A DNA stretch of 64,000 bases from Panaeolus papilionaceus (Eukaryota > Basidiomycota > Agaricomycetes > Agaricales). The notes under the pieces were generated by a model that was not told where the DNA came from, did not search any database, and saw nothing but the letters and a program-made list of their open reading frames with translations. The stretch lies in assembly GCA_015501605.1 (NCBI GenBank), contig JADNRZ010000022.1, positions 744,001 to 808,000 on the forward strand. The letters are read 5' to 3'. Below are positions 57,301 to 64,000 of the stretch, piece after piece. Within the stretch, counting starts at the first letter, position 1, and every line of letters starts with the position of its first letter. Position numbers and translations under genes: made by a program.

Positions 57301-58177
57301 AAACTTGATCGTAGATGCCAGGAGGGATAGGGATGTTACGAAGGACCCAGGGGACATGAGGAACTGTAGGAATCTCGATGGGAGGGAAGAAGTCTTCACG
57401 AAAATGACCGCGCTCTGAATCATTCCATGCGAAAGCGTCCTGGTGAGCCATCATGACGTAGTGGACCAGTTTCTTCTCTTCAGACCAGAGAAAGTCGTCT
57501 GCTGAGTGAACTCGATCGAAAAACTCCATTCGCTGCTGAGTGTAGCGACCAGTAGGGCGAAAATCTGGAGGATTCGGGGGCAGGGTAGGGAGCGTTGCAA
57601 GGGGATCGCCTTTGATGTTTCGAACGATTCGAAACTTCTCTGAAAGCTGTGTAACAACAGGTTTTACCTTAACACCAACAGGCTTATACTTTTTGCTAGC
57701 GAAAACGGAAACAGATGAATTAGTGGGTGGACGGGAGCGAAATTTGAAACGATAACAAGAACGAGCACAAGAATAAGAACGAGAACGAGATGAAGAATCA
57801 GAGTCCATAGTACTACTACAAGAATTCGAAGTGAAATGAGAAGACGAAACTGAAGAGGTGTCCTTTGAAGTAGATGATGAAGGAAATGAACTAGAATTAA
57901 ATGACGAATTTGGAACGGAACTGGGTGACAAAGGAAGGGGATCAGAAGCGAAAACAGAATTAAAAAGTCCAGGAGAAATATCAGAAAAGGGATCAGTCGA
58001 AGTGGAGGAGTCCATTGGTCTGTAAGCTACGATATGAGGGGTACGAGAAACAGGATCATACTCTATGCAAAGCGCCATTGAATCCATATCTACGACACCT
58101 GCGCTTTGACCAAACTCCTCCTCTAATGAAAATCCTCCAACAAGTCCTGCGAATAAAAGTTGTGGTTGGCACAGCAC
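54344..58177 (-). CDS. Gypsy pol polyprotein: reverse transcriptase, RNase H, integrase
   Basis: About 1277 codons, open to the stop at 54344. Reverse transcriptase is at about residues 270-450, with VVKKDGKSLRIVQSLEPLN, TPFGAMRLTTLPMGWTNS and the catalytic YIDD near 428. RNase H is at about 590-700 (ILSVDTSATAVGYILAQQ, YGLYRAFKALKLHLIG). The integrase zinc finger has H..H and CHLCQLRQ near 880-910; the core carries YLDTM, VTDNGPP and GLVERPH (DDE triad); the C-terminal GPLVV-type beta fold (RARYLGPLVVISRNRGG) follows. The frame lies -1 relative to gag and overlaps it by 55 nt (58123-58177), so it is probably made by frameshifting; the first in-frame ATG is near 58094. No stop or break is seen. 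Confidence 0.93.
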   Translation of the reverse strand: MLCQPQLLFAGLVGGFSLEEEFGQSAGVVDMDSMALCIEYDPVSRTPHIVAYRPMDSSTSTDPFSDISPGLFNSVFASDPLPLSPSSVPNSSFNSSSFPSSSTSKDTSSVSSSHFTSNSCSSTMDSDSSSRSRSYSCARSCYRFKFRSRPPTNSSVSVFASKKYKPVGVKVKPVVTQLSEKFRIVRNIKGDPLATLPTLPPNPPDFRPTGRYTQQRMEFFDRVHSADDFLWSEEKKLVHYVMMAHQDAFAWNDSERGHFREDFFPPIEIPTVPHVPWVLRNIPIPPGIYDQVCEIIQKKMDAGVFQHSNSSYRSRWFCVVKKDGKSLRIVQSLEPLNAVTIAHSGVPPFTDQLTEQFASRACGGMMDLYVGYDERALHENSRDLTTFQTPFGAMRLTTLPMGWTNSVPIFHDDVTFILRPEIPHITIPYIDDVPIRGPETRYPLPDGSFETIPLNPGIRRFVWEHLQNVNRVLQRMKYCGGTFSGFKSILCAPEILIVGQRCTPEGRLPDPSKVDKIINWGPCKTLSEVRAFLGLTQQCRMFVRNYSHRARPLVYLTRKNIPFSFGPEQILAQEDLKLAILSSPALRPIDYNSSAPVILSVDTSATAVGYILAQQDPTNPKLRYFSRFGSLLLNARESRFSQAKLEIYGLYRAFKALKLHLIGLRNLIVEVDAKYIKGMLSNPDISPSASINRWIISILMFHFTLVHIPGNKHTGPDGLSRRPGQPDDIPDDDNSDFDDWIDQLHGFMHILNPRTTAIIEQPPATIYIHENTPQPSSLDPSKPSSTQNPAPISETTPYSIVPRSPSALHLDQRILLVPEWHRTLNVPDSIPDEERPSFIRFAAQFFVDHDRLWKRSGDGQHKLVVYPDRRLFILKAAHDHLGHHGFYATFSLISERYWWPMLGADVGWFIKTCHLCQLRQTRNVLIPPTVASPAPLFSKVYLDTMHLPRSGGYKYIIQARCSVSHFPEFAPLRRETAQTVGEWIKRDLLHRYGALLEIVTDNGPPIVAAIEYLAAKYHIVHIRISGYNSRANGLVERPHFDVRQALFKSCDGDQSKWSQVASHVFWADRITTRRRMGCSPYFALTGTHPLLPFDITEASYLLPPPDSILSSTDLIARRAIALQKRPADLSRLHSRVFKSRLEAARRFELKFQRTIKDFNFQRGSLVLIRNTAIEKSLNRKMRARYLGPLVVISRNRGGAYIIAELDGTLLHRPIAAFRVIPYFPRQSIPLPPLDEILDVSSRRLQEMEESVEEDEDLNDLLEPQGVVEAEDEVEEED

Positions 58178-60510
58178 GAGCGACGATTGCGAGGAATTGT
58201 TGGTAAAGTGATGATACGATCGGTATTGGGATCCACAACAGTGATAGTCTGCCCTCCGTTGGCGAAATTTTGAACTGTTGTCGCTGCGAGAACATCAAAT
58301 GGGCGTCCCAGAAGGATGTCATAGGCAGGGGAGCGAATAACATGGCACTGGAAGTAGAAGACAATGTCACCTATGAGGAATGGGACGTTATGAGCGATAC
58401 CGAGTGTCCGATTGATGTCTCCATTGGCTGACTGCATGTTGATCTGAATGGTGGGGTTGAGAGTGAGCCCAAGACGAAGCCAGACGTCCTCCGACATAGC
58501 TACAATCTGGCTACCTGGGTCCAAGATACATTCGACCTTCATCTTGCTGCCAACAGTACACATGAGGGAGCGAATTGACTGAGACTCTTTGGCAACCACA
58601 ATCTCGTCGAAGTCAGGTTGTTGTCCAGGGAGCATGTTGTTGGCATAGGATTCGAAAATATCGGTGGCGATGTACCGTTTGTCTGGTGTTGGTGGAGCTG
58701 GTGGACTAGAATCATGATCAAGAGCGAAGGGAAGAGCATCGACAGGGCAGGCGGGCGAATGAGACAAAAATGAAGCGCTGGGAGTGGAATGTCCTAAGTA
58801 GGGATCCTCCTCGATAACCTCGACGATGTTGGCATCCTTATTACTGACTCTTTTGGTGGTGGTGGCGTCCCGATACTGAGAGCGAACCTCTGGTGATAAT
58901 GATAAGAGTTCTCGACAGGTAAGCGTCACTTCTGAGTTGAGAGATCGATCGAAAACAGTAGAGGCGATAGCTGGATTGTGGATAGGTGGAAGATTACGAT
59001 AAGATGAACCCGAATCAGGCTTCTTATTGCTCGAAGCATTCGAAGCAATAGCAGGCTGATTGGAAGAAGAAGCAGGAATGGAACGAGAGTAAGGATCTGG
59101 AACATTGCGGAAAGGGTGTTCTGGAGCTATAGAAACGTTAGTAGGGGGTAAAATGGATACAGCAGGCGTTGGACGAGGTACTGGAGCGTTACTGGAGGCA
59201 ACTGGTGGTTGAGAAGCTGGTGAGGCGATAGGAGCTGGCTGGGATGGTGCTGGAGCGTTCTGAATCGGTTGGGACACTTGCTGACGAGCCTGAGCACGAG
59301 TGCGTTGAGGACCTGAAGAAACCTGCGCGTTTCGAGCCTTACGAGACTCTAGAGCGAAGATTTCTGCCTGAAGCGCAGCGATCTGATCATCTGCAGATAA
59401 AACGATGGAGCTGGATGAAGCGAACGATGGAGCGTGAGCCTGAGGTTGAGAACGATTGGGATTGGTGAGGATGGTGTGCATAAGCTGTGGAACGGCGAGC
59501 TGGTTGGGGTTCTGACGATGCCATTCATCAATACGATCCTTGAAGAGCTGACTAGGACCAATAGCAGGGATGTTGGCACCTGAAGGAAGTGCTATCCTGC
59601 CATACTGGTTTCGAATACACTTTCCAGCCCTAATATACTCCGTAACGAGTTCACAGCTTCGAATGAAGTGATCCCGACCACAGAAGTTGCAACCTTGCCT
59701 GATGTTTGAAGGTGGGCCACGACGAGAGCTGTCAGCGAGAGCCTGGATCGCTTTCTGCATATCATCAAGGCGAGCCATGATGTACGAGTTGTCCTGCTCA
59801 GTCTTCACAGGGCTGGCGCCCAGCGACGATGAGGGAACAGTGGCGACAGGATACTGCGATTGAGGAGGTGCAAATGAGGGAACAAATGGAACTGACATGG
59901 AAGGAAGGAAAGGATTCGAATGCTGGTGACCACGAATGACGAAGCTGGCTGCATCAACAACCTGCTTGATGGTGAAGGGCATGTCTGGGTGCTGAGCTGT
60001 ATGTGTGACCTGAAGGCGAATTGATACCTGAGTCCAGAGCGACTCTTGAAACCCTGTAACGAAGCGACGTTGGCACTCAATCTCGGACATACGATTCTTC
60101 GAGATGAGGAAGGAGGCGATGTGGGTGAAGTTGCGTTGATACTCGGCAATGTCAGCGACTGACTGAATGCCAGATTGACGTGTTTGGAAGATGAGCTGGG
60201 TGAGATCGTTGACAGAGAACTTGTTGTCCACAGTGTCGGCTTCGAGATAGAGCTCAATCACAGCGTCCTTGAACACTTGGTAGTTGGCTGGAATGACTGA
60301 GAATGAAGGTAGGGACTGCCAGAGATCGGAGATGGAGTAATCTGCATAGCGACAGATGGCGTCTATCTTGTCACGGTCTGTAGTGACGCTGGCTTGCTGG
60401 CAGATGAACTCAACCTCGGCGAAGTACTGACGGATTTCACGAGCACGAGCAGCGGTGAACCTGGGGGCTGTAGTAGCACCACGACCTGGTAATGGAACAA
60501 TAGTAGCCAT
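58123..60510 (-). CDS. Gypsy gag polyprotein with zinc knuckle and aspartic protease
   Basis: 795 residues from the ATG at 60510. The N-terminal capsid-like region (REIRQYFAEVEFICQQASV, about 20-200) is followed by a Gln/Pro-rich linker. A zinc knuckle near residue 273 reads CNFCGRDHFIRSC (C-x2-C-x3-H-x4-C, one residue shorter than the usual spacing). A long Pro/Ala/Ser spacer follows. The retropepsin-like domain is at about 630-750 with active site CILDPGSQIVAMS near residue 662 (DPG where DSG/DTG is usual) and the flap-side hydrophobic ILLGRPFDVL near the end. In this element protease lies with gag rather than at the start of pol. The frame is intact. Confidence 0.92.
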   Translation of the reverse strand: MATIVPLPGRGATTAPRFTAARAREIRQYFAEVEFICQQASVTTDRDKIDAICRYADYSISDLWQSLPSFSVIPANYQVFKDAVIELYLEADTVDNKFSVNDLTQLIFQTRQSGIQSVADIAEYQRNFTHIASFLISKNRMSEIECQRRFVTGFQESLWTQVSIRLQVTHTAQHPDMPFTIKQVVDAASFVIRGHQHSNPFLPSMSVPFVPSFAPPQSQYPVATVPSSSLGASPVKTEQDNSYIMARLDDMQKAIQALADSSRRGPPSNIRQGCNFCGRDHFIRSCELVTEYIRAGKCIRNQYGRIALPSGANIPAIGPSQLFKDRIDEWHRQNPNQLAVPQLMHTILTNPNRSQPQAHAPSFASSSSIVLSADDQIAALQAEIFALESRKARNAQVSSGPQRTRAQARQQVSQPIQNAPAPSQPAPIASPASQPPVASSNAPVPRPTPAVSILPPTNVSIAPEHPFRNVPDPYSRSIPASSSNQPAIASNASSNKKPDSGSSYRNLPPIHNPAIASTVFDRSLNSEVTLTCRELLSLSPEVRSQYRDATTTKRVSNKDANIVEVIEEDPYLGHSTPSASFLSHSPACPVDALPFALDHDSSPPAPPTPDKRYIATDIFESYANNMLPGQQPDFDEIVVAKESQSIRSLMCTVGSKMKVECILDPGSQIVAMSEDVWLRLGLTLNPTIQINMQSANGDINRTLGIAHNVPFLIGDIVFYFQCHVIRSPAYDILLGRPFDVLAATTVQNFANGGQTITVVDPNTDRIITLPTIPRNRRSCCANHNFYSQDLLEDFH

Positions 60511-60910
60511 GGTAAACGGAGCTGGAAATGATGGAGGAAGGGGTAGCGGTGAAGGCGAACGAGGTGTGTGATACTGGGAAGGGAGAGGAGCCGGTGACGA
60601 AGGTGGAGTGGGTGTAGGTAGGTCTTGGAAGGTGAAAAGAGGCGACGAAGGTGGTGAAGGAAGGTTGTTGTGAACGGCTTGAGCGTCAGGGACAAGCTCG
60701 AAGAATGAGTCGTCTGATAAGTCAAGCGGGTTTTGACCGTTACGAGCGAGTTCTGAATAAAGGGTGTTGGACTGTGAATTGAAATCTTCGATTGTTTGCT
60801 GACGGCGGGTACGAGAACGAAGCTGGCGTGGTGTTGACTGCAGTGTGACGAGTGAGAAAGGTATAGGTTGGCTTGCTCTTCACAAAGACCCCTCGCGGTG
60901 GGCTCCAAAA
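60511..60910 (-). other. Element leader with primer-binding site
   Basis: About 400 nt between the 5' LTR and the gag ATG. Three nt inside the LTR, on the minus strand, is TGGAGCCCACCGCGAGGGG (about 60889-60907), which begins TGG as a primer site complementary to a tRNA ending in CCA would. The tRNA is not identified. Other frames in the leader (60363-60962) are not supported as genes. Confidence 0.55.
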
Positions 60911-61387
60911 TGATGATGAGCGCAATGGTATGAGGAGGAATGGGCAATGAACACAAAACCAAAATGTGGGTGGGAAACGAAGTGTGAGGGTGAGGGCGTT
61001 GGTGAGTGAGGTGAATGATGAGAATGAGCGCTCGTGTACGGGTTCGTGGGGTCCGGAGAGCTGAGGTTTGAAGAGGTAAGCTGGGGGCGATGGGGAGAGG
61101 TTCAGGTCGGCGACGGCGACACTGAGAGACGAAACGAAGCGATTACAGGGCAGAAACCGACGACGGCGGCGACTAGGAACGATAGCCAACGACGGTGGCT
61201 ACGTAGGACGACGAGGAGACGAAGAAAAACCAAGAAACTGAAACCAGACACGGCTGGTGACGCTGAGGGACTGAGAGACGACGAGAGACGATAGGAAACG
61301 AACCAGACGACGCCTGGTATGACTGCTAAGGCGAAAAGAGAGTGGAACGAAGCTCAGACACGAAAATATGGGGGGTAAGAATGATCT

Positions 61388-61420
<33 letters not shown>

Positions 61421-61742
61421 GGGGGTAAGAATGATCTGTTGTTTTTTTTTTTAGGTAAGGTAGAGTACAAAGATTTTGTAGCTACAGTGTGTGTATCTAC
61501 AACATGAGAAAGAGAAAGAAAATGATGAAAGTTGACAGATGAATCAAAGAAACGACAGATGGAATAATGGTTTTTGAATAAATGAATGAAAAGAGGGTAT
61601 GAAAATTTTAAAGATGGATGGTAGTGCGGGCGTGACAGGGTGCGTAGATGAGTGCGATGTCATGTCATAGGCGCGTGAGCGGCGAGTGTCCAAAAACGTA
61701 CGAAATTGCAAAAACGGAGGTAGATAGGCGCGCGCCTCATCA
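60911..61742 (-). repeat. 5' LTR of the gypsy element
   Basis: 832 bp; it should hold the element's promoter. Starts TGATGATGAGCGC on + and ends GCGCGCCTCATCA. T run at 61389-61419. Near-identity to the other LTR implies recent insertion. Confidence 0.93.
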
Positions 61743-61746
61743 ACGG
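61743..61746. repeat. Target-site duplication, right copy (ACGG)
   Basis: ACGG immediately after the right LTR, matching 53035-53038. Confidence 0.8.
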
Positions 61747-62921
61747 AACATGTTACGAGATGCAATGTTGGCTTCGGCGTCTCCAGGCACAGGCAAAAAC
61801 CTGAAAATGGGGAACAGGCCCCGCAGAACTGCTGGAATGCTGAGCTCCCCGCCAGTTTCGAACAGTGTTTTGAATGCCTTGTTCAATTCGTTTCTCTCTG
61901 GGCCATCGGGTGTTAGTGCTTCAAAATCGTAGTTGAAACCTGTGAAGTGTAAATATTCGTGAAAAAGCGGAACGCAAAGCAGCTGACCTACCTGTTAGTC
62001 CTATCACATCCAATGTCGCGCGACTGAGCCATGATAGTGCATCAATGCGTTTGGCTTCTTGCGTACTTGAAAGTTCTGTCAGCCATGCATCACGAAGCTG
62101 GAGGAGAGCGTTAGCTATGATTGTAATTAGGTGGCTATCAGCTCACCTGGATTGTCTTGTCGAATACGACGCCAGTGATTTCACGCATCTGTTGAGCCCC
62201 GAATGCAGGATTCTACTATTATTTAGCTCCTGACGTAGGTTAAAGCTTCATATGAATACATACAAGAATTTTGCGCTAGAAGGACGACATCAAAATTAAC
62301 TTCCTGGGCAGAACTGTCGACATACTTGAAGTTTATGGGCATCTCCTTCAACTAAAAGAACCCCTATTCGAAATAGAAAATAAGCCACGGAAACGCTGCG
62401 CGCTGGCAATAGTTACGCACCTGAATCTCCAGTGACCTGCTTCAGGTTGTATACAGCAGCCTCGGGTTTTTGATAAACATAGTTATTCATAGCAACATGA
62501 TTGATAGCCTTCAGGTCAACCGTGTATAACCTTGTCACCTAAAGCACAAGACCCATGTGAATCATACAGGTAAATTAGTGTGCGCATGAATATACCCCAA
62601 ATAAACCCTTGTATTTGAATGTACTCCCGTATGTCTTTACCCACTCCTCGTGTCGCAAATCGTTTCCCTGCCTCACCCCGTACTTCAGCGCAAACGGGAC
62701 AAGTATCATCGGTAAGAGCTCACCGTATCCCAAATTTCCCTAAAGTTTCCCAAAACAAAGCTTTTGCTCGGAGGTCCACGTAGCAGTCGTAGAGGTGAGC
62801 TCAGCTCGCGATAGATTGCCGCTACAAGTTTGGAGGCACCATAGACCGTGATTGTGACTCCAAGCAGGCCAAGAAGACGAGTAGATGTGCTGACAAGCTC
62901 ATTAATTATGCGAGAGTTCAT
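61743..62921 (-). pseudogene. Cytochrome P450, N-terminal part of the split gene
   Basis: Exons 62724-62921, 62596-62682, 62421-62538, 62326-62363, 62264-62275, 62147-62212, 61992-62097 and the right piece of exon 8, 61743-61939. The ATG at 62921 leads a membrane anchor (STRLLGLLGVTITVYGASK) and the hinge RLLRGPPSKSFVLGN. Further on are HEEWVKTYGSTFKYKGLFG, VEGDAHKLQRKIL, NPAFGAQQMREITGV and FNYDFEALTPDGPE. It ends at the insertion after SRNMFR. Exon 5 is 12 nt (RKIL). With the retrotransposon inserted, read-through would run into the 5' LTR and terminate, so only a truncated, heme-less protein could result. The upstream promoter region is untouched. Confidence 0.88.
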
Positions 62922-63306
62922 TTGTTCCAAGAATTGGGTATACGATGATGGTCTTGAGCTGACTGTTGTCAGTGCATGATGATTGTTGGTAGCAGGGTGG
63001 ACGGGTGTCCGACTCGGCTCGTACTGTCATCAATCCGGGGAATGACTAATCTTTGATTGGGAACCACAACTCAGAATCGCAGGGCGCTAATCAATGGGAA
63101 TCATTTCGCTCTTCATGCAACCTTTGGAGAGTAAATAAAGTTAAGGCCTTGGTAGGTAACCATGTGGCTTTCCAGCTCAGGTCTCACATTTTAATTAGAT
63201 GTCTTAGCTTGGGGTCCGGCCTCTGATCTGAGTCACCAAAGTATTGAAATCATGGAATACGTTCGTCAACACTGTCTAGCCAACATCCACTTGCATAACA
63301 TACAAC
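62922..63306. other. Divergent promoter region
   Basis: About 385 bp between the split P450 (-) and an unrecognised plus-strand gene. No control site recognised. Confidence 0.45.
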
Positions 63307-63477
63307 ATGGTGCCCCGGGATCCAATTTATAGTGGAGGGTTTTCTGCTTGGGTCGAGAATACTGGCGGGCAGCCTTACACAATCCATAGCACACATACCA
63401 ATGACAAAGTCACATCTGTCAGGGTTAAAATCCCCGTTTCCAAAACCCGCACAAAACTGGTAGAATCCATTGCCTAA
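63307..63477 (+). CDS. Small frame, possible first exon of the downstream gene
   Basis: ATG at 63307 opens 56 codons to a TAA at 63475. MVPRDPIYSGGFSAWVENTG reads as genuine protein, with THTNDKVTSVRVKIPVSKTR after it. A GTAGAA near 63460 and an acceptor TTTATCTAG at 63503 could remove the stop and join it to the next exon; the phase depends on which downstream frame is used. No domain recognised. Confidence 0.4.
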   Translation: MVPRDPIYSGGFSAWVENTGGQPYTIHSTHTNDKVTSVRVKIPVSKTRTKLVESIA

Positions 63478-63504
63478 TTTCCTTTTGCCTCATATTTATC
63501 TAGG

Positions 63505-64000
63505 ATGCTCTTCCCCTGGCAGAGGGTCATCCGATTCGGCTGGAAATACAGTCTTCAGCCCCAGCACGATGCAATCGAACCTTTCGATGCGTACTGCATT
63601 CTCAAGGGCCTTTCGGTTGCAAATCGAGATGGAAATGGTTACGACGACTTGCAAATACATAGATTTATGCGGGTCCAGGAATATAAAGATCAAAGCCAAC
63701 GCTGGATCGAAGGGCGATACGAACAAGGTCCTAGTCAATGCCGCTGGCATTTGAAAAATCGGCCTGAGAACCCAGGAAAGTGCAAAATTTTGGGTGACAC
63801 ATTTTACTCATTAATCGCCGTACATTTTTTAGGCTCAGATACACTATGCAATGCGCGTCTAGAAATCAGGCGTGCGACCAACCTTTCCGACGAGATATGC
63901 GACCTCACGGAATGCAATGAAGAACAAGGTCTTAATCCAGGGGGGTTTATAACCTACGGAGTTGAAAAGGAACCCTCTGTCGTTTTTGACTTTATCTTCG
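63505..64000 (+). CDS. Open frame running off the window, function unknown
   Basis: From the ATG at 63505 the frame stays open for 165 codons to the last base. It contains QPQHDAIEPFDAYCILKG, NRDGNGYDDLQIHRFMRVQ and LSDEICDLTECNEEQGLNPG. That length without a stop is unlikely by chance at this base composition. It may be exon 2 of the gene starting at 63307 or its own gene; an overlapping frame (to 63754) is the rival. I do not recognise the family. Confidence 0.4.
   Translation, partial: MLFPWQRVIRFGWKYSLQPQHDAIEPFDAYCILKGLSVANRDGNGYDDLQIHRFMRVQEYKDQSQRWIEGRYEQGPSQCRWHLKNRPENPGKCKILGDTFYSLIAVHFLGSDTLCNARLEIRRATNLSDEICDLTECNEEQGLNPGGFITYGVEKEPSVVFDFIF

Larger units (their letters stand above)
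53039..61742 (-). mobile_element. Complete Ty3/gypsy LTR retrotransposon
   Basis: 8704 bp, transcribed on the minus strand, same sense as the P450 it interrupts. Order from 5' to 3': LTR (60911-61742), primer site, gag-protease frame (58123-60510), pol frame with RT-RNase H-integrase (54344-58177), polypurine tract, LTR (53039-53871). The order RT before integrase defines Ty3/gypsy. LTR ends are TGATGA..CATCA. A 4-bp ACGG duplication flanks it. Both frames are open and the catalytic motifs are present, so the copy may be active. No chromodomain and no envelope frame are seen. Confidence 0.95.

Noticed and set aside
60363..61189. Overlapping minus-strand frames upstream of gag
   Set aside because: They span the LTR boundary and leader and overlap gag out of frame; no domain.

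Overview
The window is nuclear DNA of a filamentous basidiomycete, most likely a mushroom-forming Agaricomycete. Genes are split by many short introns (about 50-120 nt, GT..AG) and contain tiny exons. The families point the same way: DOPA 4,5-dioxygenase of the fungal pigment type, CE4 chitin deacetylase, calcipressin, Zn2Cys6 regulators, several P450s and a Ty3/gypsy element. I rebuilt gene models by hand from splice signals and reading phase. Exon edges may be off by a few bases, but every full model given closes in frame.

Layout. 1-150: tail of a gene cut by the window edge. 2.2-3.1 kb (+): single-pass membrane protein. 8.3-10.3 kb (-): PP2C phosphatase of the pyruvate dehydrogenase phosphatase type. 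11.1-14.4 kb (-): 1023-residue receptor-like protein with a cysteine-rich ectodomain. About 15-16.6 kb (+): dead cytochrome P450. 16.9-17.2 kb (-): possible small gene. 18.3-19.1 kb (+): calcipressin. 19.9-20.9 kb (-): CCDC124/Lso2-like ribosome-associated protein. 21.4-23.2 kb (+): MFS transporter, followed 257 bp later by DOPA dioxygenase (23.5-24.5 kb, +). 24.9-26.4 kb (-): chitin deacetylase. 29.0-30.3 kb (-): ribose-phosphate pyrophosphokinase. 33.3-35.7 kb (-): CBM21 protein phosphatase 1 targeting subunit. 39.0-41.5 kb (-): Zn2Cys6 transcription factor. 42.6-43.7 kb (-): adenylate kinase. 44.3-45.8 kb (+): OST48/Wbp1 subunit of oligosaccharyltransferase. 49.1-51.7 kb (+): membrane-anchored histidine acid phosphatase. 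51.9-62.9 kb (-): a P450 gene split by a complete 8.7-kb Ty3/gypsy retrotransposon (53039-61742). After 63.3 kb: an unrecognised (+) gene leaving the window.

The most striking feature is the P450 insertion. The two LTRs differ, as far as I can see, only by one T in a long T run; a 4-bp target duplication (ACGG) flanks the element; and the host P450 frame is intact on both sides, so excising the element in silico gives a full-length 557-residue P450. This looks like a very recent, possibly strain-specific gene knockout.

The other genes are mostly housekeeping (adenylate kinase, PRPP synthetase, OST48, CCDC124, PP2C, calcipressin) with accessory functions between them. The MFS and DOPA dioxygenase genes sit head-to-tail and could act together in pigment or aromatic metabolism, but that is inference from position. 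I saw no CRISPR, tRNA, rRNA or bacterial-type operon.
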